A DNA stretch of 64,000 nucleotides from Saprospiraceae bacterium. Its GTDB lineage: Bacteria > Bacteroidota > Bacteroidia > Chitinophagales > Saprospiraceae. Shown here in pieces: positions 19,273 through 28,766 of this stretch. The first letter of the stretch is position 1. Each line of letters begins with the position of its first letter. The translations under genes and the position numbers were made by a program. A model generated the notes under the pieces. It made no database searches, had not been told where the DNA came from, and worked only from the letters and a program-made list of their open reading frames with translations. Where the stretch lies: positions 295,968 to 359,967 of the forward strand of contig JALHOZ010000001.1 of the NCBI GenBank assembly GCA_022842725.1, written 5' to 3'.

Positions 19273-19884
19273 TTACAGGTTTGACTCTATTTGTTTGCTG
19301 ATGGCCATTAATCCTTTGATTTCGCTGTCTAGTTGTTCCAGATAGGCCTGATCATCTGAAAAAAACATAAACCAGGCAATAGAACTGATTGTAACTGCGG
19401 TAATAGCATATTGCCAAATTGGTAGGGTATAGCTGCTATCTTCAATAAGTCTGAAACCCATATAACAAATAATGGGGAAAAAGAGAAGAAAAGCAAATTT
19501 GACGGCAGTAAACCGGGTATCCTTAATTAAATATCCGTCATACATATACTGATCAATATTATTTTGATGTTCCTGCAATTGAAATATGGCTTTCTTTAGT
19601 TTTTTTGTGGTATAAATATAATATGCTATACCCGCCACTAAAACGATGGCAAACAAAAATATACCGTTAATGATATGTATCAGGCTCATAACGGCCAGTA
19701 CAATAATCAACCCGTTTAACATGATCGGATATTCTTTATTATCCGTATCTTCTTTCATTTTTAGGATTAATTGTTTTTTTCTCTCCTCAATCCATTGTTC
19801 AGAATGGGAAGTATGTTGATGTTCTGAATCGGCAATTAAATCCTGTATTCCTTTTGTGGCATCTTCTCTGTACACTGGTTTCAT
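19273..19884 (-). CDS. Four-helix membrane protein of unknown function
   Basis: This 203-residue protein has an N-terminal soluble part (~50 residues, charged), two close transmembrane segments (LNGLIIVLAVMSLIHIING and FLFAIVLVAGIAYYIY), a charged linker with coiled-coil character (KKLKKAIFQLQEHQNNIDQY), and two more segments (AVKFAFLLFFPIICYMGF and YAITAVTISSIAWFMFF). A short helical tail follows. I do not recognise a family. It converges on the DUF4290 gene (30 bases apart) and has its own upstream region with a -7 element. Confidence 0.75.
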   Translation of the reverse strand: MKPVYREDATKGIQDLIADSEHQHTSHSEQWIEERKKQLILKMKEDTDNKEYPIMLNGLIIVLAVMSLIHIINGIFLFAIVLVAGIAYYIYTTKKLKKAIFQLQEHQNNIDQYMYDGYLIKDTRFTAVKFAFLLFFPIICYMGFRLIEDSSYTLPIWQYAITAVTISSIAWFMFFSDDQAYLEQLDSEIKGLMAISKQIESNL

Positions 19885-20279
19885 TTTTATAATTTTAATG
19901 GGTTGTATAATTATGAAAATTATTCGTAAATTTTAATAAAACGGATAGTTTTGGCAATCAGGAAGGAATTCCTCTTTTGGCAAAACAAAGTCAGGTTGGC
20001 AAAATAGGATTGAATTTGCAAATATAACATATATTTATAATATGTAAATGATTCAAAACTATTATTCTTAAAAAATAATTATTTCTTTTTTTCATTGACT
20101 CAGTGTATAAAATGAGTTTTTATGTCTACAGGACCAAATGTAACCGGTTTTACCGGCAAGGTGTAAAATCCTGAAGCTTCTTTTTGAAAAAAATGACATC
20201 CATTTGGCCTCATTATTGTTGTAGTGTATGAACAAACGAATCATATAAAATCTAAAATACAAAGTAGTAAAAAAATAGT
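19885..20279. other. 395-bp divergent intergenic region
   Basis: This is the space between the membrane-protein gene (leftward) and the aldehyde dehydrogenase gene (rightward). A minus-strand -7 element sits at 20019-20026 (CAAATATA, reverse TATATTTG), with TTTA at the -33 place 19 bases further up. The short repeat ACCGGTTTTACCGG lies near 20142. No ORF of note. Confidence 0.5.
20019..20026 (-). promoter_or_regulatory. -7 element (TAtaTTTG) of the membrane-protein gene
   Basis: Reading the minus strand gives TATATTTG, with TTTA (near-consensus TTTG) 19 bases upstream. It would give a leader of about 125 bases for the gene ending at 19273. Confidence 0.45.
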
Positions 20280-21809
20280 ATGGACACTAAATTTCTTAAA
20301 ACCTTAGGGTTGAAAAAACAAAATGCAGGAACGTGGACGGGACTTAAGTCTTCTGAAAGCAAACAATATATTGTTTCTTATTCGCCGGTTGATGGTAAAA
20401 AAATTGGAGAAGTTTCTGTTACTTCCAAAAAGGAATATGAAAAAGTAGTTGATACAGCATCCAAAGCATTTTTGGCATGGAGAGAAGTACCTGCACCAAA
20501 AAGAGGTGAAATCGTCAGACAATATGGTGACGAATTGAGAAAATACAAAGATGATCTGGGCAAACTGGTCTCCTATGAAATGGGAAAATCCCTGCAGGAA
20601 GGTTATGGCGAAGTTCAGGAAATGATAGACATTTGCGATTTTGCTGTCGGCCTGTCGAGACAATTATACGGCCTGACCATGCACTCTGAAAGACCATTAC
20701 ATCGTATGTACGAACAATGGCATCCGTTGGGAATAGTAGGTATTATTTCTGCTTTTAACTTTCCGGTTGCAGTTTGGTCATGGAATGCTATGATCGCGAT
20801 GGTTTGCGGAGATGTTTGTATTTGGAAAGCAAGTGAAAAAACGCCTCTTTGTGCAGTAGCTTGTCAGCAAATATTGCATAAAGTATTGAAAAAGAATAAA
20901 TTACCTGAAGGAATCAGCAGCATAATTACCGGAGATTACCAGGTAGGAGAGTGGCTTACCAGCGATAAAAGAGTTCCATTGATATCTGCAACAGGTAGTA
21001 CAAGGATGGGTAAAATTGTAGGATCAGCAGTTGCTCAACGTTTGGGCAGAAGCCTCCTTGAATTGGGTGGTAACAATGCCGTCATCGTCACTGAATCTGC
21101 AGATTTGAATCTGGTTCTTGTCGGGGCTTTGTTTGGTGCAGTGGGGACTTGTGGTCAAAGATGTACTACAACCAGGAGATTGATTGTCCATGAAAGTATG
21201 TACAACCAGGTTAAAACAAAATTGGTGGCAGCCTATAAACAATTAAAAATTGGTAATCCTTTAGACAGTAAAAACCATGTCGGACCATTGATCGACCAAA
21301 ACGCTGTCGAAGCTTACTTATCTGCTTTAGATGCTGCCAAAGAGCAAGGAGGTAAAATTCTTGTGCCCGGTGGCGTCCTTTCCGGAAAAGGTTATGAAAG
21401 TGGTTGTTACGTAAAACCGGCGATTGTAGAAGCAAACAACGATATGGCAATCGTTCAACATGAGACTTTTGCACCTATCTTATATCTGATAAGTTACAAA
21501 GGTACTGTTGAAGATGCTATTCATATACAAAATGATGTTCCTCAGGGCTTGTCATCTGCTATCATGACAACCAATCTGAGAGAAGCAGAGAAATTTTTGT
21601 CTTATGCAGGTTCAGACTGTGGTATTGCTAATGTCAATATCGGAACTTCCGGGGCAGAGATCGGTGGTGCTTTCGGAGGAGAAAAAGAAACCGGAGGAGG
21701 TCGCGAATCCGGTTCTGATAGCTGGAAAGCGTATATGAGACGTCAAACAAATACGATCAATTACAGCACACAACTTCCTTTGGCTCAGGGAATTAAGTTT
21801 GATTTTTAA
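20280..21809 (+). CDS. ALDH7-type aldehyde dehydrogenase (aminoadipate-semialdehyde type)
   Basis: The 509 residues match family 7 (antiquitin-like) aldehyde dehydrogenases, which oxidise alpha-aminoadipate semialdehyde/piperideine-6-carboxylate in lysine breakdown. The general base is Glu261 in LLELGGNN and the nucleophile Cys295 in GTCGQRCTT; ISATGSTRMG is the NAD-binding loop and FAPILYLISYKG a family motif. It has no signal peptide and is cytoplasmic. Its stop codon overlaps the stop of the convergent TPR gene by four bases. No lysine-pathway neighbour is present in the window, so substrate assignment is by family only. Confidence 0.88.
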   Translation: MDTKFLKTLGLKKQNAGTWTGLKSSESKQYIVSYSPVDGKKIGEVSVTSKKEYEKVVDTASKAFLAWREVPAPKRGEIVRQYGDELRKYKDDLGKLVSYEMGKSLQEGYGEVQEMIDICDFAVGLSRQLYGLTMHSERPLHRMYEQWHPLGIVGIISAFNFPVAVWSWNAMIAMVCGDVCIWKASEKTPLCAVACQQILHKVLKKNKLPEGISSIITGDYQVGEWLTSDKRVPLISATGSTRMGKIVGSAVAQRLGRSLLELGGNNAVIVTESADLNLVLVGALFGAVGTCGQRCTTTRRLIVHESMYNQVKTKLVAAYKQLKIGNPLDSKNHVGPLIDQNAVEAYLSALDAAKEQGGKILVPGGVLSGKGYESGCYVKPAIVEANNDMAIVQHETFAPILYLISYKGTVEDAIHIQNDVPQGLSSAIMTTNLREAEKFLSYAGSDCGIANVNIGTSGAEIGGAFGGEKETGGGRESGSDSWKAYMRRQTNTINYSTQLPLAQGIKFDF

Positions 21810-23344
21810 TTTTTTGATTCCATTCTTGCCAAAGCAGTTTTAGCTTTTTGATGGAGACTGGTACTATATCCTTCCGGATGTAGTACCAGGCATTCCTGAT
21901 AATATTGTTTTGCGAGTCCAAAGTTCTGCTGCTTTTCGTACAAGTGACCAAGACTCAATGCCGAACTGCAAGCATAATATTTAACTCCTGTACTCAAAGA
22001 GAGTGCCTTTTTGTAATGTATGATAGCATCTTCATGCATAAGAAGAGCATCACTGTTTTTAGCAATTCTGTAATAATATTCTTCCTTTTCTTCAGTTGTA
22101 AAACGATCCGGACTTACACTTTTAAGTTCTTCCATGGATCGGGTATAATAACCACCGTCATATAGTAATCTTGACTTAAGTAATACAGGATTTGGCGCAC
22201 CATCTCGGGATTCTGTCAAAGCCTGACTGTCTTCATCTATTAAAGACTTTCCGGCTTTTAAAATTTGTTGTTTATAATATCCGGATTTTCCCGGTTTACT
22301 ACCAAATAATTGTTCGTACCAATAAAGTTTTTGATAGGCTTCTTTTATATAATGGCGGCCTTTAAAACCATTTACAAATTTCAGAATGTGTTGATTGGCA
22401 TCTTTATCCAATCTGTAAAGTTTGTATTTTCCTAATAAAAAATCCAGGTAAAGGAAGGGAAGTTGTCCGGGTGATTTATGGCGCTCCTCCAAAATTTTGA
22501 TGGCATCATTGTTTTTTCCGGACTTTTGAGTAATCGTAGCTGTTAAAAAAATAAGAAGCGGGCTTTGAGATTCATTAAGTTTATATTTTTGGATGACCGT
22601 ATAAGCCAGCTCCTTTTCCTGTTTTGTATAAAACAGGATGTATATGTAAATAGCCAGAATCTCGTCTTTAAATAAAGGATAGTTATGGATACGGTTGACC
22701 AGAACTTCAATTTCTTTAGTGCCCTGACTTACAGACCCTTTTATGCCGGATAATTTTTGCACCCATGCCGGCAAACTTTGAGCCAATGCATGAATAATGC
22801 TGAGGCTTTTATAATTTTCATGAAATTCGGGAAACCGTTTTGTGTTTTCTTCCAGTAATTGATAGGCTTCATATACATCATAGGCTGCTTTTGTTTTTTC
22901 ATTAAATTTTAAATGAATGGTAGCCCATTGTAATAAAATTTCTGCCTGACAAAACCTGTAATAGGGTGATGTCGGATCACCTTTTTTAATATTTTCCAAT
23001 AATGTTTTTTTTCTCTTGAGTGCCCGGTCATATTGCGTCTGCTCCTCCTGTATAAAAAGCGTAAAAAACCATGTATAACTTTCAAGGAAATCATACATTT
23101 TGTTTCCGGGTTCTGCCAGCCTTCTTTCGTGCAAATCTTGTGCTACTTCTTTGATTTGCAGGTTCAGCGTTTTTTTCTGAATTGCAAGAACATGTTGATT
23201 GATATGAAAATATAGTTTTTTAGGAACATGGGCAGTATTTTTAACCCCACCATTCACAACAGATACCGGACTCAAAAAACAAGTCAAAAGTATAAAATGC
23301 ACCCAACTCCCCTTTAAATGAATATTCAGGGATTGGAAAAACAT
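21806..23344 (-). CDS. Exported TPR-repeat protein
   Basis: This 512-residue protein has an N-terminal hydrophobic export segment (WVHFILLTCFLSPVSVVNGG). The rest is helical with several tetratricopeptide-like units, clearest near the C-terminus (ALSLGHLYEKQQNFGLAKQYYQECLVLHP). A mid-protein stretch IIHALAQSLPAWVQKLSGIKG looks conserved-type. TPR arrays bind other proteins, and export suggests a periplasmic or envelope partner that I cannot name. It is 20 bases downstream of the zinc-ribbon gene on the same strand, so it probably ends the 25.5-21.8 kb minus-strand operon. Confidence 0.75.
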   Translation of the reverse strand: MFFQSLNIHLKGSWVHFILLTCFLSPVSVVNGGVKNTAHVPKKLYFHINQHVLAIQKKTLNLQIKEVAQDLHERRLAEPGNKMYDFLESYTWFFTLFIQEEQTQYDRALKRKKTLLENIKKGDPTSPYYRFCQAEILLQWATIHLKFNEKTKAAYDVYEAYQLLEENTKRFPEFHENYKSLSIIHALAQSLPAWVQKLSGIKGSVSQGTKEIEVLVNRIHNYPLFKDEILAIYIYILFYTKQEKELAYTVIQKYKLNESQSPLLIFLTATITQKSGKNNDAIKILEERHKSPGQLPFLYLDFLLGKYKLYRLDKDANQHILKFVNGFKGRHYIKEAYQKLYWYEQLFGSKPGKSGYYKQQILKAGKSLIDEDSQALTESRDGAPNPVLLKSRLLYDGGYYTRSMEELKSVSPDRFTTEEKEEYYYRIAKNSDALLMHEDAIIHYKKALSLSTGVKYYACSSALSLGHLYEKQQNFGLAKQYYQECLVLHPEGYSTSLHQKAKTALARMESKN

Positions 23345-23363
23345 AAAAATGAGCTTTTTAGGA

Positions 23364-24116
23364 TTATTCTCCCGGTGACTCCGTCAATGTATCCGGAACA
23401 AGTACCCTTCCGCAGTGTTCGCAGGCTACGATTTTTCTCATCATACCAACTTCAATTTGTAGCTGAGGTGGTATTCTGTTAAAACATCCTCCGCAGGCAC
23501 CTCTGTTGATACTGACGACAGCCAAACCATTTCTGTACGTCTTACGAATCTTTTCGTAAGATTTTAATAACCTTTCGTCAATATCTTTTTTGGCTTTATC
23601 AGAATCTTTACCAAGTTTTGCTTCTTCTTTTTCTGTTTTTTCAATGATTTTGGAAAGTTCTACCTTTTTGTTTTCCAAATCTTTTTGACGACTGTTCAGT
23701 TTGACCTGTATGACGTCCATAGCTTCAATTTTTGACTCTTTAATGGCTGAAGTTTCCTTCATTTTTTTCTGAGAAAGCTGAATCTCCAGTTTTTGAAGTT
23801 CTATTTCTTTTGTCAGAGCTTCAAACTCCCTGTTGTTTTTAACATTATCCAACTGCTTTTGATATTTTTCAATCAATGCCTCAGATTGTTTAATATTTGC
23901 CTGATGATTACCAATTTCACGTTCCTGGTCAGCTATCGTATTTTCAAGCTTTTTAATTCTTGTCTGCAAACCGGTTAATTCATCTTCCAGGTCACTTACT
24001 TCAATAGGAAGTTCGCCTTTTAAGACTGAAATTTCATTTAATTTTGAATCAACGTGTTGTAGTGAATAAAGCGCTAAAAGTTTTTCTTGAATGGTTTGAT
24101 CTTTTACTGCTGCCAT
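23364..24116 (-). CDS. Coiled-coil C4-type zinc-ribbon protein
   Basis: This 250-residue protein is almost entirely heptad-rich coiled coil from residue 20 to about 185 (for example KLENTIADQEREIGNHQANI). It then has a zinc ribbon with two cysteine pairs, GACGGCFNRIPP and ACEHCGRVLVP. This is the COG1579 layout, whose better-known relatives are Chlamydia CdsZ and Helicobacter FlgZ. Those bind RNA or chaperone secretion substrates, but no such role can be transferred with confidence. It lies 15 bases after the Nif3-family gene; from memory this pair is common in Bacteroidota. Confidence 0.85.
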   Translation of the reverse strand: MAAVKDQTIQEKLLALYSLQHVDSKLNEISVLKGELPIEVSDLEDELTGLQTRIKKLENTIADQEREIGNHQANIKQSEALIEKYQKQLDNVKNNREFEALTKEIELQKLEIQLSQKKMKETSAIKESKIEAMDVIQVKLNSRQKDLENKKVELSKIIEKTEKEEAKLGKDSDKAKKDIDERLLKSYEKIRKTYRNGLAVVSINRGACGGCFNRIPPQLQIEVGMMRKIVACEHCGRVLVPDTLTESPGE

Positions 24117-24131
24117 GATAAAAATATTATA

Positions 24132-24935
24132 TTAAAGATAATGAACAGGGTTCGTTATATGTTTTGTGAAACGGACTGCAAAGGTACTAAATTTATTTTG
24201 TAATAAACCAAAAAGTAGGTCAATTGTATATTTTTCACTCTCAAAATGTCCGATATCAACTATGATTATTTGGTTATTGGCTTCAAAGAACTCATGATAT
24301 TTAAAATCAGATGAAATAAAAACATCTGCCTGTACCGAAATAGCAGCTTTGGTAAGAAAACTTCCTGATCCGCCACATAGCGCAATTTTTGATACCGTTG
24401 GTTTTATTATTTCTGTATGTTTAATCCATTGAAGTTCCATTTTTGACTTCAGGTGATTAAAAAAATCTTTAATAGGCATAGGTTCCGGTAGCCAGCCATA
24501 CATTCCTGCACCGATAGCCTCAAGGTTATTACCTGTTTCATTTTTTTTAGGCGCAAGGATATTGATTTCCTGTAATCCGATTTGTTCGCAGAATTTAGTA
24601 TTCACACCATAAAAAAAGGCATTATCCAAATTGGTATGGATAGCAAAAATGGCTATATCGTTTTTTATTGCTTTAATGATTACTTTTTCGACATAATGAG
24701 CACCTGTTATTTTTTTTAGTCCGCTGAAAATGATCGGATGATGAGCAATGATGAGATTACATCCTGAATGAATGGCTTCATCAATGATGTTTTCTGTAGA
24801 ATCCAAACAAACCAATATTCCCTGAACAGGCCAATCCGGATTTCCGGTAATCAACCCGGCATTATCATAACCTTCCTGCCAATTTTGTGGAGCTATTGAA
24901 TCTAAAAATGAAATGACTTCATTGATTTTTATCAT
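24132..24935 (-). CDS. Nif3-like dinuclear metal-centre protein
   Basis: The 267 residues match the Nif3/YbgI family, a toroidal hexamer with a two-metal site. Metal-ligand motifs are visible: IIAHHPIIF, HTNLDNAF near residue 105 and VDIGHFESE near the C-terminus. The length matches the compact form (about 250 residues) rather than the ~365-residue form with an inserted domain that many Bacteroidota carry. Proposed activities (GTP cyclohydrolase type 2, hydrolase) are uncertain family-wide. It sits between the HldE-like and zinc-ribbon genes with short gaps of 15 bases each. Confidence 0.9.
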   Translation of the reverse strand: MIKINEVISFLDSIAPQNWQEGYDNAGLITGNPDWPVQGILVCLDSTENIIDEAIHSGCNLIIAHHPIIFSGLKKITGAHYVEKVIIKAIKNDIAIFAIHTNLDNAFFYGVNTKFCEQIGLQEINILAPKKNETGNNLEAIGAGMYGWLPEPMPIKDFFNHLKSKMELQWIKHTEIIKPTVSKIALCGGSGSFLTKAAISVQADVFISSDFKYHEFFEANNQIIIVDIGHFESEKYTIDLLFGLLQNKFSTFAVRFTKHITNPVHYL

Positions 24936-24950
24936 GTTGTTTTTAATAAA

Positions 24951-25463
24951 TTAACTTTGATTTTTCAATTTCTGTTCTATGCCGGTTGTTGAATAATTTG
25001 GTATCAGTGACAGGGTTTTTACTTTTCCTCCATGCATAAGTACAAAATCAGCACCTACAATTTCTGATATGGGATAATCTCCACCTTTAACCAGGATATC
25101 GGGTTTGATTTCCTTAATTAAATTCAAAGGGGTATCTTCTTCAAAAAGGATTAATGCATCTACGGATTCCAGGGCTGCCATCACCTGAAGTCTTGCACTT
25201 TGATGATTAATGGGCCGATTAGGACCTTTTAGGTTACGAACTGAAGAGTCCGTATTAATTCCTACCACTAAAAAGTCACCTTCATTTTTAGCTTCTTCGA
25301 GGTAGGTAACGTGACCTACATGGATGATGTCAAAACAGCCATTGGTAAAAACCACCTTTTTGCCTTCGGACTGTATTAATCTGATAGTTTCAGAAAGTGT
25401 GTATATGTCTAAAAATATTTTCTTTTTAGAATCAAGCACGGTTGTAAATATATTTTTGAACAA
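24951..25463 (-). CDS. rfaE2: D-glycero-beta-D-manno-heptose 1-phosphate adenylyltransferase
   Basis: This 170-residue nucleotidyltransferase has VFTNGCFDIIHVGHVTYLEE with the HxGH signature, and ILVKGGDYP plus GADFVLMHGGKVKTL, typical of the C-terminal domain of HldE (RfaE domain II). It transfers AMP to heptose-1-phosphate in ADP-heptose synthesis for lipopolysaccharide. The kinase domain I is not fused and not nearby. It is the first gene of a four-gene minus-strand run (rfaE2, nif3-like, zinc ribbon, TPR) with 15-20 base gaps. Confidence 0.9.
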   Translation of the reverse strand: MFKNIFTTVLDSKKKIFLDIYTLSETIRLIQSEGKKVVFTNGCFDIIHVGHVTYLEEAKNEGDFLVVGINTDSSVRNLKGPNRPINHQSARLQVMAALESVDALILFEEDTPLNLIKEIKPDILVKGGDYPISEIVGADFVLMHGGKVKTLSLIPNYSTTGIEQKLKNQS

Positions 25464-25469
25464 AAATGA

Positions 25470-25512
25470 TAAAAAAAAAGGTAGCCCGTATCAATACGAG
25501 CTACCTTTTTTA
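25470..25512 (-). terminator. Terminator downstream of the OmpA-type gene
   Basis: AAAAAGGTAGC and GCTACCTTTTT, with an inner CGTAT/ATACG stem, form a long hairpin. On the minus strand it ends in a run of nine or more T's (A's at 25471-25479). It lies between the end of the OmpA-type gene and the start of rfaE2 and separates the two transcription units. Confidence 0.85.
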
Positions 25513-25527
25513 AATTATTAGGACAGA

Positions 25528-27300
25528 TTAATAACCTGCATTTTTATTACCAATAAACTTGGAAGTTTTAGTTGATTTTGAAGTACCTGACTTCTCCATG
25601 GAAGAACTGTTTACTTCCGGTGCAGTCATTTCCTGATCACCCGGCTCACAAAGTCTGAACTCAACTCTTCTGTTCATGTAATGTTCTTTTTCTTTTGAGC
25701 CCGGAGTTAAAGGTTTTTCTTTACCACCATACATCAATTTGAATCTTGATCTGTCAATTCCGTAAGTGCTTGTCAGATAATTTACTGCATTTTCAGCTCT
25801 TCTGTAAGATAAACCCTGGTTATAAGCGTTTGAACTTCTTACATCTGTATGACCAACAACAGCTACACAAACATCAGGACACATTTTTAAAACATTAGCT
25901 ACGTGATGTAAATGTCCGTAAAACTCAGGTTTGATTTTGTCTTTGTCCAGATCAAAATGAATCATAGGTAAAAACCATTTACCACAATCACTTTTTCCTG
26001 CCATTTTCATGTCAATAGACTTGTTGACATCTTCCATCGTGATACAACATTTAACGTCTGCTACACCGTCGCTATTTACAACGTATCCCGGTGGAGAATA
26101 TGGTTCTTTGTCTTTGTAATCTGCGATTCCGTCACCGTCACTATCCAATGCAATACCTCTGGTGTCTACAGGTGCGCCGGCCGGTGTATTATTTTCCTGA
26201 TCCAACATATCAATAACCCCATCACCATCTGTATCGGTAAGGTCAAGTACAGGTCTTTGTTTCAGGTCTGCGATATCGTTCATACCGGCATCCAAAGGAT
26301 TTAACCAGTAAAGAGGTTCTGTTTTTTTGTTGAAATTACCCAAATTGATACCCAATCTTATATTGGTGTAATGGCCCATATCTACATTATTGGTTGCATC
26401 AAGTGCTGTTCTGAAATGAATTCCATCCAGATAATCATTGTCAGAAGCCATAACCTGATGCTCAATACCAATATTAATTCTTTTATTGATTTTTCTGGAT
26501 ATACCCATACTTGCGATAAAAACAACATGGACGTTAGTTTCATCTCCCAATCTGAAAATTCCTTGTTTTTTGAATCCCGGTGTTTCGTATTCACCATCAT
26601 AAAGATCTCTGATATTGCTAACAATAGCCCTTCTACCTGCTTTAGTGTCAAAGTTTTCATTGCCTACAACTCCGGAAACATCATATGGCTGACCATTGCC
26701 AGCAAATAAGTCCAAAGAAACTTTGTGAGTTGATAAACCGGTACCGATGGCTGTATACCAATTCCATTTATTTCTTTCTTTGTGGAACAATAAATTTCCG
26801 ATATTGATAACTGCCTGCAGGGATAAATACCCGTATTGAGTCCTGTAGCTTGGGTGCCAACCTGCTCCTGCTGATTTATACTGTTCGTAATAATTCCAGT
26901 TATTAGGAGCGCCTGATGCTTCCACCAAACCACCTCCAAAATTTGGAGTATACCACGCTTGCGGATCAATACCTTTGGCCTGACCGTAAAAAAAGTCTCC
27001 TCTGACAGAAAATACATAATGAATGGCTTTTCTTATGTGAAGGCCAAGACCATACCCACCCGGAACTCTAGTATCTACATCGCCATCAATAAAATAGTGA
27101 CCCAGGTGAACACCTAATTCCCAGGCATCTTTTGGTTTGGCAGAATATTTGCCCTGTCCCATTTTCCAGTTTTTATTCTGTTCGGGATTTACAGTCATTT
27201 CGTCTGTAATATTTGCTTTTGTCCATGTGTCATCCTGAGCATATCCAATTACGGATAATGATAGGGACACGAAAAATGTGTAAAAAAGTTTACGCAACAT
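25528..27300 (-). CDS. OmpA-family outer-membrane protein with TSP3-like repeats
   Basis: The 590-residue protein has a signal peptide (MLRKLFYTFFVSLSLSVIGYAQ) and a beta-barrel-like region to about residue 340. Calcium-type thrombospondin-3 repeats follow (LTDTDGDGVIDML and ALDSDGDGIADYKDKEP, ~350-405). The C-terminal OmpA peptidoglycan-binding domain spans ~445-555 (HFDLDKDKIKPEFYGH, VVGHTDVRSS, NRRVEFRL). It should anchor the outer membrane to the cell wall. In T9SS/gliding bacteria such proteins are abundant, but no specific link is shown. It is monocistronic, with its own terminator and a -7 element upstream. Confidence 0.9.
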   Translation of the reverse strand: MLRKLFYTFFVSLSLSVIGYAQDDTWTKANITDEMTVNPEQNKNWKMGQGKYSAKPKDAWELGVHLGHYFIDGDVDTRVPGGYGLGLHIRKAIHYVFSVRGDFFYGQAKGIDPQAWYTPNFGGGLVEASGAPNNWNYYEQYKSAGAGWHPSYRTQYGYLSLQAVINIGNLLFHKERNKWNWYTAIGTGLSTHKVSLDLFAGNGQPYDVSGVVGNENFDTKAGRRAIVSNIRDLYDGEYETPGFKKQGIFRLGDETNVHVVFIASMGISRKINKRINIGIEHQVMASDNDYLDGIHFRTALDATNNVDMGHYTNIRLGINLGNFNKKTEPLYWLNPLDAGMNDIADLKQRPVLDLTDTDGDGVIDMLDQENNTPAGAPVDTRGIALDSDGDGIADYKDKEPYSPPGYVVNSDGVADVKCCITMEDVNKSIDMKMAGKSDCGKWFLPMIHFDLDKDKIKPEFYGHLHHVANVLKMCPDVCVAVVGHTDVRSSNAYNQGLSYRRAENAVNYLTSTYGIDRSRFKLMYGGKEKPLTPGSKEKEHYMNRRVEFRLCEPGDQEMTAPEVNSSSMEKSGTSKSTKTSKFIGNKNAGY

Positions 27301-27335
27301 AGATTTAATTTTACTGTGATATATATATATAAGGA

Positions 27336-27343
27336 CAAAAATA
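27336..27343 (-). promoter_or_regulatory. -7 element (TAttTTTG) of the OmpA-type gene
   Basis: CAAAAATA on the plus strand reads TATTTTTG on the minus strand and lies 36 bases before the start codon, within the 75-base gap to the dehydrogenase gene. An AT-dinucleotide run separates it from the ATG. Confidence 0.55.
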
Positions 27344-27375
27344 GCCCTAATTATTTAATTTTGTTAAGTTTTATG

Positions 27376-28647
27376 TTATTTTTTAGATAATTCAAGCAAA
27401 TTGTATGCCAATGCTCTGGTACTGATTAAATATGACGAAGGATTTTCCTGATAAAGTTTGTTCAAAAACTGAAATATCGTATTGGAGGTATCTTCAAAAA
27501 TCGCCTTATCTGTCATTTCAACATCAGGTTTCATCAAATAGGCAAAAACTCTGGCCATACCACAATTTGCTACAAAATCCGGAATCAAACTGACCTTTCT
27601 GTCTAATTCTTTAGCTGTATCGCCAAAAAAGATCTTATCATCTGTGAAAGGAACATTGGCTCCGCACGATATGACTTCCATACCGTTGTTCATTAGACGG
27701 TTCATTTGTTCTGATGTCACAATTTTTGATGCAGCTCCGGGTATAAAAATATCACAGGGGACATCCCATATGGTTTGATTTATTTTTTCAAAATCCATTT
27801 CAGGGGATCGTAATGCATTTCCGTTTTTTTGAATAAACAGATCGGTAACCTCCTTTAGGCTTAAACCGTCAGGTCTTATGATGCCGCCATTCCGGTCTAT
27901 GATGCCCACTATTTTTCCGCCCAATTCTGAAAGATAGTATGCAGCGGCAGAGGCTACATTTCCCCAACCCTGGATGATTATTTTTTTTCCGGTGATATCT
28001 TTTTGTTTAAATATCCTGTAAAAGTGTTTGACAGATTCAGAGACACCGTACCCTGTTATCATGTCTGCAACCGCATATTTTTCATCAGCATCAGGAATAA
28101 AAGTTTTATCCTCAATGATTTTAGAAACACCATAACGCAACTGACCTATGATATTAATTTTTTCTCCTTCCGTGGGTTTAAGATGACCATTAACAATTCC
28201 TTCCTGTGGATGCCACAATCCCAAATCTTCTGTAATAGGCACTACATCTTTGATTTCGTCTACATTCAAATCTCCTCCGGTACCGTAATATGACTTAAGT
28301 AATGGCATGACAGCTTTGTACCACCTTTCCAAAACTTCTTTTCTTCTTGGATCTGTCGGATCAAAATCAATTCCTGATTTAGCTCCCCCGATAGGCGGTC
28401 CGCAAACTCCAAATTTTATCTCCATCACCTTTGCAAGTGAAATCACTTCATCCCGCGTTAATCCTTTGCGCATTCTTGTACCTCCTCCTGCTGCTCCGTT
28501 TTTTAAGGAATTGATAACAATCCAACCTTTTGCTCCTGTTGGAATATCATTCCATTCAAAAACTACTTCAGGCTCTTTTTCCTTGTATTTTTCCAACAAT
28601 GTATCGATGTCCGTTGTGGCAGAAACTTCTGTGGTAAAGGTACTCAT
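27376..28647 (-). CDS. Glu/Leu/Phe/Val dehydrogenase family protein
   Basis: The 423-residue enzyme belongs to the amino-acid dehydrogenase superfamily, which interconverts an amino acid and its 2-oxo acid with NAD(P). The substrate-domain motif GAAGGGTRMRKG and the catalytic lysine (Lys90 in PPIGGAKSG) are followed by GTGGDLNVDE. The Rossmann domain shows IIQGWGNVASAAAYYLSELG. The GGTRM motif is closer to leucine/valine-type enzymes, while the overall length fits glutamate dehydrogenases. The exact substrate therefore stays open. It appears monocistronic. Confidence 0.88.
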   Translation of the reverse strand: MSTFTTEVSATTDIDTLLEKYKEKEPEVVFEWNDIPTGAKGWIVINSLKNGAAGGGTRMRKGLTRDEVISLAKVMEIKFGVCGPPIGGAKSGIDFDPTDPRRKEVLERWYKAVMPLLKSYYGTGGDLNVDEIKDVVPITEDLGLWHPQEGIVNGHLKPTEGEKINIIGQLRYGVSKIIEDKTFIPDADEKYAVADMITGYGVSESVKHFYRIFKQKDITGKKIIIQGWGNVASAAAYYLSELGGKIVGIIDRNGGIIRPDGLSLKEVTDLFIQKNGNALRSPEMDFEKINQTIWDVPCDIFIPGAASKIVTSEQMNRLMNNGMEVISCGANVPFTDDKIFFGDTAKELDRKVSLIPDFVANCGMARVFAYLMKPDVEMTDKAIFEDTSNTIFQFLNKLYQENPSSYLISTRALAYNLLELSKK

Positions 28648-28737
28648 TTTTTATTTTGTAATAATTTGAAAGATAAAGAATTATGTATTAAAATTTAAAT
28701 ATGTTTGTAATTAAACTATTTGAATATAAATTATTTA

Positions 28738-28745
28738 TATATTTG
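28738..28745 (+). promoter_or_regulatory. -7 element (TAtaTTTG) of the ureohydrolase-like gene
   Basis: TATATTTG matches TAnnTTTG and lies 21 bases before the ATG at 28767. The nearest TTTG upstream is 15 bases away, shorter than the usual ~19. Confidence 0.5.
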
Positions 28746-28766
28746 CAAAATATTTAATATATTGTT